DNA from: Streptomyces lomondensis
Lineage (GTDB): Bacteria > Actinomycetota > Actinomycetes > Streptomycetales > Streptomycetaceae
Direction: 5' to 3'
NCBI RefSeq assembly: GCF_014651035.1
Contig: NZ_BMWC01000004.1
Coordinates: 62,001-126,000, forward strand
DNA: 64,000 nucleotides
Under the pieces are notes generated by a model. The model was not told the DNA's origin. It worked only from the letters and a program-made list of their open reading frames with translations, and made no database searches. This document shows positions 15,732-24,597 of the stretch, in pieces. Made by a program: the position numbers and the translations under genes. Each line of letters begins with the position of its first letter. Positions within the stretch are counted from its first letter, which is position 1.

Positions 15732-17336
15732 TCAGTGGGCGGGCACCTCCGTGACGGCCAGCTCCTCGATGCTCCGCTCGATCTCCTCGGCCCGTGACGC
15801 CGAGGCCCGCGCCCAGTAGTAGACCGCCAGCGAGAACACCGCGATGACCGCCATGTCCCACCACATCCCGATGTGCCCCTGGCCCCCGAACCCGCCCTGC
15901 CAGGAGATGACGCCCATGCCGACCAGGTACACGGGCAGCCACTGCGCGGCCCTCCAGTCGAGCCGGGGAGCGTCGGGCAGGCCCTTGCGGGTGGCGTACC
16001 AGGCGTAGCCGCCGAGCAGGACGTAACCGAGGACGATGGCCACGCCGAGCCGCCACAGGGTGTCCCAGGTGGACCAGTAGATGATGAGGTTGGCCACCAC
16101 GAACGACAGCGGGGAGACGACCTTCCCGCCGGGCAGCCGGTAGGGGCGCCCGCGGTGCGGCAGCCGGTCCGCGAAGACGCCGTAGGCCAGCGGGGCGCCC
16201 GCGTACATCAGGACGCTCGCCGAGGTGATGAAGCTGACCAGCTGCTGCCAGCTCGGGAACGGCAGGAAGCAGACCACGCCGGTCACGAAGGAGACGATCA
16301 GCCCGAACCACGGCACGCCGCGCGCGTCGGTGCGGGTGAAGATCTTCGGCGCGTAGCCGTTGCGGGCCAGGCCGTAGGAGATGCGGGACGTGGCCGTCGT
16401 GTAGATCAGGCCGGTGCCGCCCGGGGAGATCACCGCGTCCAGGTACAGCACCACGCTCAGCCAGCCGAGTCCCAGCAGGGTGGCCAGCCCCGCCCAGGGG
16501 CCGCTGATGCCCGGGTAGTCGAGCTTCGTCCAGCCGTGCGCGAACGACGCCGGCGGCAGGGCGGCGATGAAGACGACCTGGAGCAGGAGGTAGACGACCG
16601 CGCCGATGGCGACCGAGCCGATCGTCGCGCGCGGCAGGTCCCGCGCCGGGTCGCGGCTTTCGCCCGCGAGCTGGATCGCCTGCTCGAAGCCCAGCAGGGC
16701 GAAGATGATGCCGCTGGAACTGACGGCGCTCAGCACGCCGTGGGCGCCGAACGGGGCGAAGCCGTGCTCGGTGAAGTTGCCCGGGTGGAAGTTGCCGGCC
16801 GCGATGATGAAGATCGCGGCCAGCGGGACGGCCACCTTCCACCAGGTGGCGGCGCTGTTGGTGTGCGCCAGGAGCCGCACGCCGAGGAAGTTGATCACGA
16901 CGAACACGGCCATGAGGACCACGGCGACGACGAACCCACTGGCCGTCAGCGTCCCGTCCTTGGCGTGCTGGAAACCCTGCGCCCAGTGCCAGTGCCCCGC
17001 GTAGCCGATCATGGCCTCGACCTCGATCGGTGCCACCGTCGCCGCCTGGAGCCAGGAGAACCAGCCGAAGGACATGCCGGCCAGTCCGCCGAACGCGTAG
17101 TGCGGATAGCGCGCCGTGCCGCCCGCGACCGGGAACATGCCGCCCAGTTCCGCGTGCACCAGGGCCAGCAGCACGATCGCCACCGCGCCGATGAGCCATG
17201 ACAGGATCGCCGCGGGACCGGCCGCCACGACCGCCTTCTCGGCGCCGTACAGCCAACCGGATCCGATGATGGACCCGACCGAGGCCCACATGAGCCCGAT
17301 CAGTCCGACGTCCCGGCGCAGCCCGTCTCTTTCCAT
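15732..17336 (-). CDS. APC-superfamily amino acid/organic acid permease
   Basis: A 534-aa transporter with about twelve to thirteen hydrophobic segments. The N-terminal LMWASVGSIIGSGWLYGAEK is the consensus GSxIGSGxL substrate-binding break of helix 1 in the amino acid-polyamine-organocation family, and FALLGFEQAIQLAGES in helix 6 matches the FxGFE motif. It lies upstream of the PobA-like hydroxylase with a 22-base gap, so the two may form an operon for uptake and breakdown of an aromatic or amino acid. The specific substrate is not evident. A cytoplasmic C-terminal tail ends with an acidic EEIERSIEEL stretch. Confidence 0.86.
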   Translation of the reverse strand: MERDGLRRDVGLIGLMWASVGSIIGSGWLYGAEKAVVAAGPAAILSWLIGAVAIVLLALVHAELGGMFPVAGGTARYPHYAFGGLAGMSFGWFSWLQAATVAPIEVEAMIGYAGHWHWAQGFQHAKDGTLTASGFVVAVVLMAVFVVINFLGVRLLAHTNSAATWWKVAVPLAAIFIIAAGNFHPGNFTEHGFAPFGAHGVLSAVSSSGIIFALLGFEQAIQLAGESRDPARDLPRATIGSVAIGAVVYLLLQVVFIAALPPASFAHGWTKLDYPGISGPWAGLATLLGLGWLSVVLYLDAVISPGGTGLIYTTATSRISYGLARNGYAPKIFTRTDARGVPWFGLIVSFVTGVVCFLPFPSWQQLVSFITSASVLMYAGAPLAYGVFADRLPHRGRPYRLPGGKVVSPLSFVVANLIIYWSTWDTLWRLGVAIVLGYVLLGGYAWYATRKGLPDAPRLDWRAAQWLPVYLVGMGVISWQGGFGGQGHIGMWWDMAVIAVFSLAVYYWARASASRAEEIERSIEELAVTEVPAH

Positions 17337-17455
17337 GAACCGAGGGGCCTCTCATCAGTGAACTCGGGGAGTCCGGCGAGCAAGAGGCCTCAGGTTAGGA
17401 ATCGGTCGGGCGGCGGCAGAAGACGAGTTGTGCAGCCTTGACCGGGCGCGGGGTT

Positions 17456-17477
17456 TTCCTGGGAATCGCTTCAGGAA
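17456..17477 (-). terminator. Possible terminator of the CoA-binding gene
   Basis: TTCCTG (17456-17461) and CAGGAA (17472-17477) form a 6-bp inverted repeat overlapping the stop codon at 17471. On the minus strand it is followed by AAAAC. The stem is short, so this is tentative. Confidence 0.3.
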
Positions 17478-17899
17478 TTCTGTACGCGGCCCTGGGGAAG
17501 TCGTGGGATCTCGATGGCCGGGCAGCGGTCCATCACCATCTCCAGGCCCGCCGCGCGGGTCCGGTCGTACGCCGCCTCGTCGACGACGCCGAGCTGGAAC
17601 CACACGCCCTTCGCTCCCTTCGCGACCGCCTCGTCCGCGACGGCCCCGGCGAGGTCGCTGTTCACGAACACGTCCACGACGTCCACGTCGAAGGGGATGT
17701 CCGCCAGGCTCGCGTACCCCTGCTCGCCGTGCACCGTCTCCGCCTTGGGGTGCACGGGAACGACCCGCTTGCCGAAGCGCTGGAGCACGGCGGCGACGCC
17801 GTAGGCCGCGCGCCGCTGGTTCGACGACAGGCCCACCACGGCCCAGGTGTCGCCGAGCTCGGTGAGGATCCTGCGGACCGTTGCCTCGTCGCCGTACAC
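17471..17899 (-). CDS. CoA-binding (YccU-type) Rossmann protein
   Basis: A 142-aa single-domain protein of the CoA-binding family, the same fold as the N-terminal part of succinyl-CoA synthetase alpha. Features are TWAVVGLSSNQRRAAYGVAAVL near residue 20 (nucleotide loop), VVPVHPKAETVHGEQGYASLADIP, VDVVDVFVNS, and KGVWFQLGVVDEAAYDRTRAAGLEMVMDRCPAIE. Its cellular role is not established. GTG 17899 is chosen because GAGGAGG lies six bases upstream; the frame is open to 18010 but would run into the riboswitch region. It is divergent from the cobalamin-riboswitch ABC operon. Confidence 0.85.
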   Translation of the reverse strand: MYGDEATVRRILTELGDTWAVVGLSSNQRRAAYGVAAVLQRFGKRVVPVHPKAETVHGEQGYASLADIPFDVDVVDVFVNSDLAGAVADEAVAKGAKGVWFQLGVVDEAAYDRTRAAGLEMVMDRCPAIEIPRLPQGRVQNS

Positions 17900-17994
17900 C
17901 GGCGGCCTCCTCGAAAGTCGCGGAAGAGCTGCTGCCGCGACAACGACGCAGGACGCGCGGTGATTCCCCGAGGCCCTCCGTGATAGCTTGCCGA

Positions 17995-18160
17995 GGCCAG
18001 TCGAACCCATGTACGTGGGTCAGGGAATCCGGTGCGAATCCGGAACTGACGCGCAGCGGTGAGGGGGACGGGCGGGGCCTCGGCCACTGGACGACTCGAA
18101 TGGCGTCCGGGAAGGCGCCTCGCACCGGACGAACCCGAGTCCGAAGACCTGCTGGCGGCC
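17995..18160 (+). ncRNA. Cobalamin (B12) riboswitch
   Basis: The 342-base gap before the importer operon contains the ordered landmarks of the class: CCCATGTACGTGGG hairpin, GGGAATCCGGTGCGAATCC (18023-18041), GCGCAGCGGTGAGGG (18051-18065), GCCACTGG (18083-18090) and the B12-box equivalent GAGTCCGAAGACCTGC (18137-18152). TAGCTT at 17984-17989 may be the -10. A GC-rich stretch (18160-18225) before the GTG at 18242 could form the expression platform. High cobalamin should lower expression of the downstream genes. Confidence 0.9.
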
Positions 18161-18241
18161 CCCGCGGCCGGCGCGCGGCGGGGGAGCACCGTACGACCGG
18201 GCCCCGCGACCGGGCCCTCGACGACTGAGGACTGGTTCCCC

Positions 18242-19258
18242 GTGCCCCTCGCCCCACCTGCCCGTGCCGCCGTCCTGCTCGCGGCCGGCTCCCTGCTCCT
18301 GACCGGCTGCGGCGACGCGAAGGCCGGCCCCGCGAAGGCCGCCGTCACCCTGGACAACTGCGGCCACGAGGTGCGCGTCCCGGCCGTGCCCGAGCACGCC
18401 GTCTCCCTCAACCAGGGCACCACCGAGATCCTGCTCTCCCTCGGCCTCGCCGACCGCCTCGCGGGCACGGCCACCTGGACGGACCCCGTGCTGAAGGGGC
18501 TGGAGAAGGCCAACGCCCGGGTGCCGCGCCTGGCCGACGACAACCCCTCCTTCGAACGGGTCCTGGACGCGGACCCCGACTTCGTCGCCGCGTCCTTCGT
18601 CTCCACCCTCGGCAAGGGCGGCGTCGCCACCCGCGAGCAGTTCGAGAAACTGGGCGTGCCCACGTACGTCTCCCCGTCCGACTGCGCCGGCAAGGACAAC
18701 TCGGGGAACGGCGACGGCGCGCGCGACAAGGCGCTCGGCATCGACACCGTCTACGGCGAAGTACGGGACCTGGCCACCGTCTTCGGAGTGCCGGAACGCG
18801 GCGACGAGCTGGTGGCCTCCCTCCAGCGGCGCATGCGGAAGGCCACCTCGGACATCGACGCCTCCGACGTCACCCTCCTGTACTGGTTCGCCAACTCCGA
18901 GTCGCCCTACCTGGCGGGCTGTTGCGGAGCGCCCGGCATCATCACCCGGGCACTCGGCGCGAAGAACGTCTTCGACGACACGCACGAGGAGTGGCCGCAG
19001 GTCAACTGGGAGACGGTCGCCGACCGCGACCCCGAGGTCCTCGTCATCGGCGATCTGACCCGGAAGTCACAGACCGCCGAGTCGGCCGCGAAGAAGATCG
19101 CCTTCCTGGAGTCCAACCCGGTCACCAGGAACATGGAAGCGGTCCGGCACAAGCGGTACGTGCTGCTCAGCGGACAGGCCATGAACCCGACCATCCGCAC
19201 GGTCGAGGGCGTGGAACGGGTCGCCGCCGGGCTGCGCCGGTTCGGGCTGGCCGAGTGA
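18242..19258 (+). CDS. btuF: Cobalamin-type ABC transporter substrate-binding lipoprotein
   Basis: A 338-aa extracytoplasmic binding protein of the BtuF/FecB/FhuD group. The N-terminus is a lipoprotein signal ending LLTGCG (Cys near residue 23), so it should be anchored to the outer face of the membrane. The type III binding-protein fold shows in AVSLNQGTTEILLSLGLADRLAGTA and VLDADPDFVAAS, and a Cys-Cys pair (LAGCCGAPGI) occurs near residue 224. Start GTG 18242 is preceded by GAGGA at about ten bases. It begins a three-gene importer with 4-base overlaps. The riboswitch upstream makes corrinoids the likely ligand, but the symbol is by context. Confidence 0.86.
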   Translation: MPLAPPARAAVLLAAGSLLLTGCGDAKAGPAKAAVTLDNCGHEVRVPAVPEHAVSLNQGTTEILLSLGLADRLAGTATWTDPVLKGLEKANARVPRLADDNPSFERVLDADPDFVAASFVSTLGKGGVATREQFEKLGVPTYVSPSDCAGKDNSGNGDGARDKALGIDTVYGEVRDLATVFGVPERGDELVASLQRRMRKATSDIDASDVTLLYWFANSESPYLAGCCGAPGIITRALGAKNVFDDTHEEWPQVNWETVADRDPEVLVIGDLTRKSQTAESAAKKIAFLESNPVTRNMEAVRHKRYVLLSGQAMNPTIRTVEGVERVAAGLRRFGLAE

Positions 19259-20322
19259 GCGTCCGGGACCTGCCGGAGGTCGCGGGCCCGGCGGCCGGGG
19301 CCCGGCCCCGGCGCGGCGCCGGGCTCGCTCTGGGCGCGGCCGGGGCCGTCGCGCTCGTCGCCTCCCTCGCCGTGGCCATCACCATCGGTCCCGCCGACAT
19401 CCGCGTCGGCGACGTGTGGTCGGTCGTGGCCGCCCACCTCGGTCTCGGCAGCTCGGACCTGACGCCGATCCGGGACGGGATCGTCTGGCAGCTGCGGCTG
19501 CCGCGCACCCTGCTCGCGGCCGTGTGCGGAGCCGGGCTCGCGGTGTGCGGGGCCGTGCTGCAGTCCCTGCTGCGCAACCCGCTCGCCGATCCGTTCGTGC
19601 TCGGGGTGTCCTCGGGCGCCTCCACCGGCGCGGTGCTCGTGGTCGTCCTCGGCGTGGGCGGCGGTGCCGTCTCGGTGTCCGCCGGTGCGTTCGCCGGCGC
19701 CCTGGTGTCCTTCGCGCTGGTGCTGCTGCTCAGCCACACCCTCGGCGGCACCACCGACCTGGTCGTCCTGGCGGGCGTCGCCGCCATGCAGCTCTTCTCC
19801 GCGCTCACCTCCTTCGTCGTGATGACGGCCGCCGACGCCGAGACGACCCGGGGCGTACTGTTCTGGCTGCTCGGCTCGCTCGGCGGCGCGGGCTGGACCG
19901 ACGTGTGGCTCTGCCTGGCCGCCCTGGCGGTGGCGCTCGTGGTGTGCCTGTCGTACGGCCGTACCCTCGACGCCTTCGCCTTCGGGCAGGACGCGGCGGC
20001 CGCGCTCGGCGTGTCCGTGGCCCGGACCCGTCTGGTGCTGCTGTGCGTCACGGCCCTGCTCACGGCCGCGCTGGTCAGCTCGGCCGGGGCGATCGGCTTC
20101 GTCGGACTGGTCCTGCCGCACGCCACCCGGGCCCTGACCGGCCCCGGCCACGTCCGGCTGCTGCCGGTCACGGCCCTCGCCGGCGCGGTCTTCCTGGTGT
20201 GGGTCGACACCCTCGCCCGGACCGTCCTGGACCCGCAGGAGGTGCCGGTGGGCGTCGTGACGTCGCTGATCGGGGTGCCGGCGTTCGTGGCGGTGCTGTA
20301 CCGGACGCGGAGGGCGCGGTGA
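19255..20322 (+). CDS. btuC: FecCD/BtuC-type ABC importer permease
   Basis: A 355-aa membrane subunit with about ten helices. The family motifs LRLPRTLLAAVCGAGLAVCGAVLQSLLRNPLADPFVLG (residues about 80-117) and GAIGFVGLVLPHATR (about 280-294, part of the coupling region to the ATPase) identify a type II importer for vitamin B12 or iron-siderophores. The GTG start overlaps the stop of the binding-protein gene (GTGA at 19255-19258), indicating translational coupling. With the riboswitch-controlled context it most likely imports a corrinoid. Confidence 0.88.
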   Translation: MSVRDLPEVAGPAAGARPRRGAGLALGAAGAVALVASLAVAITIGPADIRVGDVWSVVAAHLGLGSSDLTPIRDGIVWQLRLPRTLLAAVCGAGLAVCGAVLQSLLRNPLADPFVLGVSSGASTGAVLVVVLGVGGGAVSVSAGAFAGALVSFALVLLLSHTLGGTTDLVVLAGVAAMQLFSALTSFVVMTAADAETTRGVLFWLLGSLGGAGWTDVWLCLAALAVALVVCLSYGRTLDAFAFGQDAAAALGVSVARTRLVLLCVTALLTAALVSSAGAIGFVGLVLPHATRALTGPGHVRLLPVTALAGAVFLVWVDTLARTVLDPQEVPVGVVTSLIGVPAFVAVLYRTRRAR

Positions 20323-21113
20323 CCGACGCTTCTCTTGTGAGGACCGGGCTCCGCGCCGACCGGGTGAGCCGGCGGACCGACGGGCGCCTCATCCTCGACG
20401 GCGTCGTCCTCGCCCCGGAGACCGGCTCCACCGTCGGCGTCCTCGGCCCCAACGGCTCCGGCAAGTCCACGCTGCTGCGGCTCCTGGCCGGGCTGCTCAC
20501 GCCGACGGCCGGAGTCGTCACCCTCGACGGCACGCCGCTGGGCGACCTGCCCCGCCGTACGGTCGCCCGCCGCCTCGCCGTCGTCGAGCAACAGTCCGAC
20601 ACGCAGGTCGAGTTGACCGTCGCGGACGTCGTACGGCTGGGCCGTGTGCCGCACCGCCGTGCCTGGAACCCCGCCTCGGCGGACGACGAGCGGGCGGTGC
20701 GTGCAGCCCTGGAGCGCACCGGCCTCGCCGACCGGGCCGGCCGGCGCTGGCACACCCTCTCGGGCGGCGAACGCCAGCGGGTGCAGATCGCCCGCGCGCT
20801 CGCGCAGGAACCCCGCGAACTCCTCCTGGACGAGCCGACCAACCACCTCGACATCCACCACCAGCTCGACCTGCTCGCCCTGGTCACGGAGCTGCCCGTC
20901 ACCGCCGTCGTCGCCCTGCACGACCTCAACCTCGCGGCGATGTACTGCGACCAGGTCGTCGTGCTGAGCGGGGGGCGGGTCGTGGCGGCCGGTGCTCCGG
21001 GTGAGGTCCTCACGGAAGGGCTCATCGCGGAGGTGTACGGGGTGCGGGCCGCCGTCAGCCGCGAAGGGTCTGAGGGGCGGCCCCATGTGCGGTTCCTGGG
21101 GACGCTGGGGTGA
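20319..21113 (+). CDS. btuD: BtuD-type ABC importer ATPase
   Basis: A 264-aa cytoplasmic ATPase completing the importer. Walker A GPNGSGKST (near residues 42-50), Q-loop VEQQSD, signature LSGGERQRV, Walker B LLLDEPTNHLD and the H-loop VALHDLN are all intact. GTG 20319 overlaps the permease stop (GTGA), so the three genes form one coupled operon. It is followed by a 111-base gap before the CysS-like gene, with no obvious terminator. Confidence 0.9.
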   Translation: MTDASLVRTGLRADRVSRRTDGRLILDGVVLAPETGSTVGVLGPNGSGKSTLLRLLAGLLTPTAGVVTLDGTPLGDLPRRTVARRLAVVEQQSDTQVELTVADVVRLGRVPHRRAWNPASADDERAVRAALERTGLADRAGRRWHTLSGGERQRVQIARALAQEPRELLLDEPTNHLDIHHQLDLLALVTELPVTAVVALHDLNLAAMYCDQVVVLSGGRVVAAGAPGEVLTEGLIAEVYGVRAAVSREGSEGRPHVRFLGTLG

Positions 21114-21224
21114 GGGCTGGATGCCATGGGTGTCTGCACGCCATTGGTGGGGTGATTTCGCCACAGTGACCGAAAATGGCCGAACAGGCCTGCGCGGGCC
21201 CGCCCACCCGCCTACGCTCGCCTC

Positions 21225-22133
21225 GTGCTGCGCATCATCGACGCCCGTACCGGCGAGCCGGTCGACGCCGCCCCCGCCCGCCGGGGCCTGACCCGTGTCG
21301 AGGTGCACGCGCCCGGCTCCGACACGACGAACCTGCGGGTGCTGCTCGTCGCGGACCTCCTCGTCCGGGCCCTGGAGCTCGGCGGCACCCCCGTGTGGGC
21401 CACGCTGACCGGCGGACGCCGGCAGGCGGAGCTGCGAGCGGGCGCCGCGCTGCTCGGCATCCGCCCCTTCGAGGACAGCCCCGACGTCGGCGCGGGACTG
21501 GGCGAGGCCCAGGTCGTCCATGTCGCGGCCGAGGGCGGGTCGGCATCGGAGGGAGTGCGGATCGCTGTGGCGCCTGTGCAGCGGGGGGATGCGGGCGCGT
21601 CGGTCGGTGGGGCGGGGGGAACGGGTGCCTCGGCCGGTGAGCCGGGGGAGTCGGACCCGCCGCACGGTCGGTCGGCGGAATCGGGCGCGTGGATCGGTGG
21701 GTCGGCGGGATCGGACCCGCCGCACGTGCGGTCGACGGAATGGGGCCTGCTGCCCCACGCCCAGCCGGCGGAATCGGACCCGCCGGAGCACACCGACCCC
21801 GCCGTTCTGCGTCTCGCACTCCTCTCCCGGCACCACAGCGCTCCCGTCCACCTGGAGGCGGCCGGGCTCGACGACGCCGGTGTCACCCTCGCCCGGTGGC
21901 GGGGCGCCGTCGCCCGCTGGGCGCGGCGGCCTTCGCGGCCGGTGCCCGACGACGTGCGCGGGCGGTTGCGTGCGGCCTGGGAGGACGACTTGGACGTGCC
22001 CGGGGTGCTGGACGTCCTGCGCCACGTCGAGACCGACCCGGACCTGCCGGACGGCGCCCGGTTCGAGACGTACGCCTACGCCGACCGGCTCCTCGGCCTC
22101 GACCTCACCCGCGACCTGGGAACACCGTCATGA
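21225..22133 (+). CDS. CysS/MshC-like protein lacking catalytic motifs
   Basis: A 302-aa protein I read as a decayed paralogue of cysteinyl-tRNA synthetase or mycothiol ligase. Residues 1-55 line up with the CysS start (MLRIIDARTGEPVD ... VEVHAPGSDTTNLRVLLVADLLVRALELGG), but the zinc-binding CGPTVY site is HAPGSDTT and the HIGH motif is gone. Residues about 190-302 resemble the helical domain after the catalytic core (LRLALLSRHHSAPVHLEAAGLDDA ... ARWRGAVARW ... DDLDVPGVLDVLRHVE). The Rossmann core and KMSK loop are replaced by a Gly/Ser/Pro linker with 20-residue repeats. The start codon at 21225 is GTG. It overlaps the sixA start by 4 bases. It cannot activate cysteine as drawn; its role is unknown. 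Confidence 0.75.
   Translation: MLRIIDARTGEPVDAAPARRGLTRVEVHAPGSDTTNLRVLLVADLLVRALELGGTPVWATLTGGRRQAELRAGAALLGIRPFEDSPDVGAGLGEAQVVHVAAEGGSASEGVRIAVAPVQRGDAGASVGGAGGTGASAGEPGESDPPHGRSAESGAWIGGSAGSDPPHVRSTEWGLLPHAQPAESDPPEHTDPAVLRLALLSRHHSAPVHLEAAGLDDAGVTLARWRGAVARWARRPSRPVPDDVRGRLRAAWEDDLDVPGVLDVLRHVETDPDLPDGARFETYAYADRLLGLDLTRDLGTPS
21651..21790 (+). repeat. Degenerate 60-bp repeats inside the CysS-like gene
   Basis: Units beginning RTCGGACCCGCCGCACG start at 21651 and 21711, with a partial third at 21774. In protein they read as SDPPHxRSxE-type repeats about 20 residues long. The period is a multiple of three, so repeat number can vary without breaking the frame. Confidence 0.7.
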
Positions 22134-22672
22134 TCGAGCGTGCCGGAGCGGGCCCGCTGCGCCGACTGGTCGTGCTGCGGCACGCCAAGTCCGCCTGGCC
22201 CGTGGACGTCGCCGACCACGAGCGCCCGCTCGCCCCGCGCGGCCGCCGGGACGCCCCCGCGGCCGGCCGGGCCCTGGCCGAGGCCGACTGCCTGCCGGAC
22301 CTCGCGCTGTGCTCCACCGCCGTACGCGCCCGCCGGACCTGGGACCTGGCCGCCGCCCAGTGGGGCACGCCCCCGCCGGTCCGCTACGACCGGCGCCTGT
22401 ACGCCGCCGGCGCCCCCGGCCTCCTGGCCGTCGTGCACGAGGTGCCCGCCGAGGTGGAGACGCTGCTGCTGATCGGGCACAACCCCGGCCTGGAGGAACT
22501 GGTCCTGGCGCTCGCCGGCGACGGCCTCGACGACAGTCTGGAGCGGGTCCGCACGAAGTTCCCCACCTCGGCGATCGCCGTCCTGTCCTGGCGCGGCACC
22601 ACCTGGCGGGCCCTGACTCCCGGCACCGCGCTGCTCACGTCCGTGACCGTGCCCCGGGGCGCGAAGAAGTAG
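22130..22672 (+). CDS. SixA-type histidine phosphatase
   Basis: A 180-aa member of the histidine phosphatase superfamily (SixA branch, phosphohistidine phosphatase). Residues about 12-20 contain VLRHAKSAW, with the catalytic RHxKS arginine-histidine pair, and LLIGHNPGLEEL near residue 113 holds the second catalytic His. LCSTAVRARRT supplies another conserved arginine. The ATG overlaps the stop of the upstream CysS-like gene (ATGA at 22130-22133), so the two are translationally coupled. Substrate could be a phosphohistidine protein or a small phosphate ester. Confidence 0.86.
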   Translation: MIERAGAGPLRRLVVLRHAKSAWPVDVADHERPLAPRGRRDAPAAGRALAEADCLPDLALCSTAVRARRTWDLAAAQWGTPPPVRYDRRLYAAGAPGLLAVVHEVPAEVETLLLIGHNPGLEELVLALAGDGLDDSLERVRTKFPTSAIAVLSWRGTTWRALTPGTALLTSVTVPRGAKK

Positions 22673-22699
22673 CCCCGGGCCCGCGCATAGGCTGGCCGG

Positions 22700-23326
22700 A
22701 TGCAGGACGAATACCGCACGGTCGCCCGCGCCGGCGTGCACGAGACCGAGGTCAACCGCTCCCGCTTCCGGTGCGCCCTCGCCCCGGCGGCCACCGAGCA
22801 GGAGGCCCAGGCGTTCATCGCCACGGTCCGCAAGGAGCACGCCGACGCCACCCACAACTGCTGGGCCTACGTCATCGGCGCCGACGCCTCCGTCCAGAAG
22901 GCGAGCGACGACGGCGAACCCGGCGGCACCGCAGGCGTCCCCATGCTCCAGATGCTGCTGCGCCGCGACATGCGGTACGTCGTCGCCGTCGTCACCCGCT
23001 ACTACGGCGGGGTCAAGCTCGGCGCGGGCGGGCTCATCCGGGCGTACGGCGGGGCGGTCGGCGAGGCCCTGGACACCCTGGGCACGCGCACCCGCCGCAG
23101 GTTCCGGCTGGCCACGGTCACCGTCGACCACCAGCGGGCCGGCAAGCTGGAGAACGACCTGCGCACCACTGGACGCGAGGTGCGGGACGTGCGCTACGGG
23201 GAGGCCGTCACGATCGAGATCGCCCTGCCGGACGCCGACGTGGACGCCGTCCGCGCCTGGCTCGCGGACGTGACCTCCGGCACGGTCCGCTTCGAACTGG
23301 GCGGGGAGGCGTACGGCGACGCCTGA
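22700..23326 (+). CDS. YigZ/IMPACT-family protein
   Basis: A 208-aa protein of the YigZ (UPF0029/IMPACT) family. The N-terminal domain shows the signature SRFRCALAP and ASDDGEPGGTAGVPMLQML, then VTRYYGGVKLGAGGLIRAYGGAV (residues about 95-117); the C-terminal ferredoxin-like domain follows from about residue 135. The biochemical role in bacteria is not established; eukaryotic IMPACT binds Gcn1 and affects translation control. It lies 27 bases after sixA on the same strand and may be co-transcribed. Confidence 0.85.
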   Translation: MQDEYRTVARAGVHETEVNRSRFRCALAPAATEQEAQAFIATVRKEHADATHNCWAYVIGADASVQKASDDGEPGGTAGVPMLQMLLRRDMRYVVAVVTRYYGGVKLGAGGLIRAYGGAVGEALDTLGTRTRRRFRLATVTVDHQRAGKLENDLRTTGREVRDVRYGEAVTIEIALPDADVDAVRAWLADVTSGTVRFELGGEAYGDA

Positions 23327-23433
23327 CGGTCCGGGCGAAGCATGCATAACGGGCGGGGCTGGGGCGAGTGATGACGGTCGATACGGGAGTAACCACCCGT
23401 GATGTCAGGCCCGGCGGTTAGTCTCGGGGGATC

Positions 23434-24597
23434 ATGAGACTGCTGCACACTTCCGACTGGCACCTCGGCCGGGCGTTCCACCGGGTGAACATGCTCGGCG
23501 CGCAGGCCGAGTTCATCGGCCACCTCGTCACGACCGTGCGGGAGCGGGCCGTGGACGCGGTGGTCGTGTCGGGGGACGTGTACGACCGGGCCGTGCCGCC
23601 GCTCGCCGCGGTCGAGCTGTTCGACGACGCCCTGCACCGCCTCGCCGACCTCGGCGTGCCGACGGTGATGATCTCCGGGAACCACGACTCGGCCCGCCGG
23701 CTGGGCGTCGGCGCCGGCCTGATCGGGCGGGCCGGCATCCATCTGCGGACCGAGCCGTCGGCGGCCGGTACCCCGGTGGTGCTCGCCGACGCGCACGGTG
23801 ACGTCGCCTTCTACGGACTGCCGTATCTCGAACCGGCCCTGGTGAAGGACGAGTTCGGCGTGGAGAAGGCCGGGCACGAGGCGGTGCTCGCCGCCGCCAT
23901 GGACCGGGTCCGCGCCGACCTCGCCGGCCGCGCGCCCGGCACCCGCTCCGTCGTCCTCGCGCACGCCTTCGTCACCGGCGGCGAACCCAGTGACAGCGAA
24001 CGGGACATCACCGTCGGTGGCGTGGCCGCGGTGCCCGCCGGCGTGTTCGACGGCGTCGACTACGTGGCGCTCGGGCATCTGCACGGCTGCCAGACCCTCA
24101 CCGACCGCGTCCGCTACTCCGGCTCCCCGCTGCCCTACTCCTTCTCCGAGGCCGCCCACCGCAAGAGCATGTGGCTGGTCGACCTGGCCGCCGACGGCTC
24201 GATCGACGCCGAGCGCGTCGACTGCCCGGTGCCGCGCCCCCTGGCCCGGATCCGGGGCACGCTGGAGGACCTGCTCGCCGACCCGCAGCTGGCGCGGCAC
24301 GAGGAGGCGTGGGTCGAGGCGACGCTCACCGACCCGGTCCGCCCGGCCGACCCGATGGCCCGGCTCACCGAGCGCTTCCCGCACACGCTCAGCCTCGTCT
24401 TCGACCCCGACCGGGACCAGGAGGAGACGGAGGTGTCGTACGCCCGCCGCCTCGCCGGACGCAGCGACCAGCAGATCGCGGAGGACTTCGTCGCCCATGT
24501 GCGCGGCGCCGGGCCCGACGCGCACGAACAGGGCGTACTGCGGGACGCGTTCGACGCGGTGCGGGCCGACGAGACGGTGCGGGAGGTGGCCCGGTGA
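23434..24597 (+). CDS. sbcD: Nuclease SbcCD subunit D
   Basis: A 387-aa Mre11-type metallophosphoesterase, the nuclease subunit of SbcCD, which opens hairpins and trims double-strand ends. Metal-binding motifs are HTSDWHLGR (residues 5-13), SGDVYDRAVPP (near 44-54), GNHDSARR (near 85) and the later GHLHG (near 213), all intact. The start ATG 23434 follows TAGTCT by about nine bases, so a leaderless transcript is likely. Its stop overlaps the GTG of sbcC by 4 bases, as expected for subunits made together. Confidence 0.93.
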   Translation: MRLLHTSDWHLGRAFHRVNMLGAQAEFIGHLVTTVRERAVDAVVVSGDVYDRAVPPLAAVELFDDALHRLADLGVPTVMISGNHDSARRLGVGAGLIGRAGIHLRTEPSAAGTPVVLADAHGDVAFYGLPYLEPALVKDEFGVEKAGHEAVLAAAMDRVRADLAGRAPGTRSVVLAHAFVTGGEPSDSERDITVGGVAAVPAGVFDGVDYVALGHLHGCQTLTDRVRYSGSPLPYSFSEAAHRKSMWLVDLAADGSIDAERVDCPVPRPLARIRGTLEDLLADPQLARHEEAWVEATLTDPVRPADPMARLTERFPHTLSLVFDPDRDQEETEVSYARRLAGRSDQQIAEDFVAHVRGAGPDAHEQGVLRDAFDAVRADETVREVAR

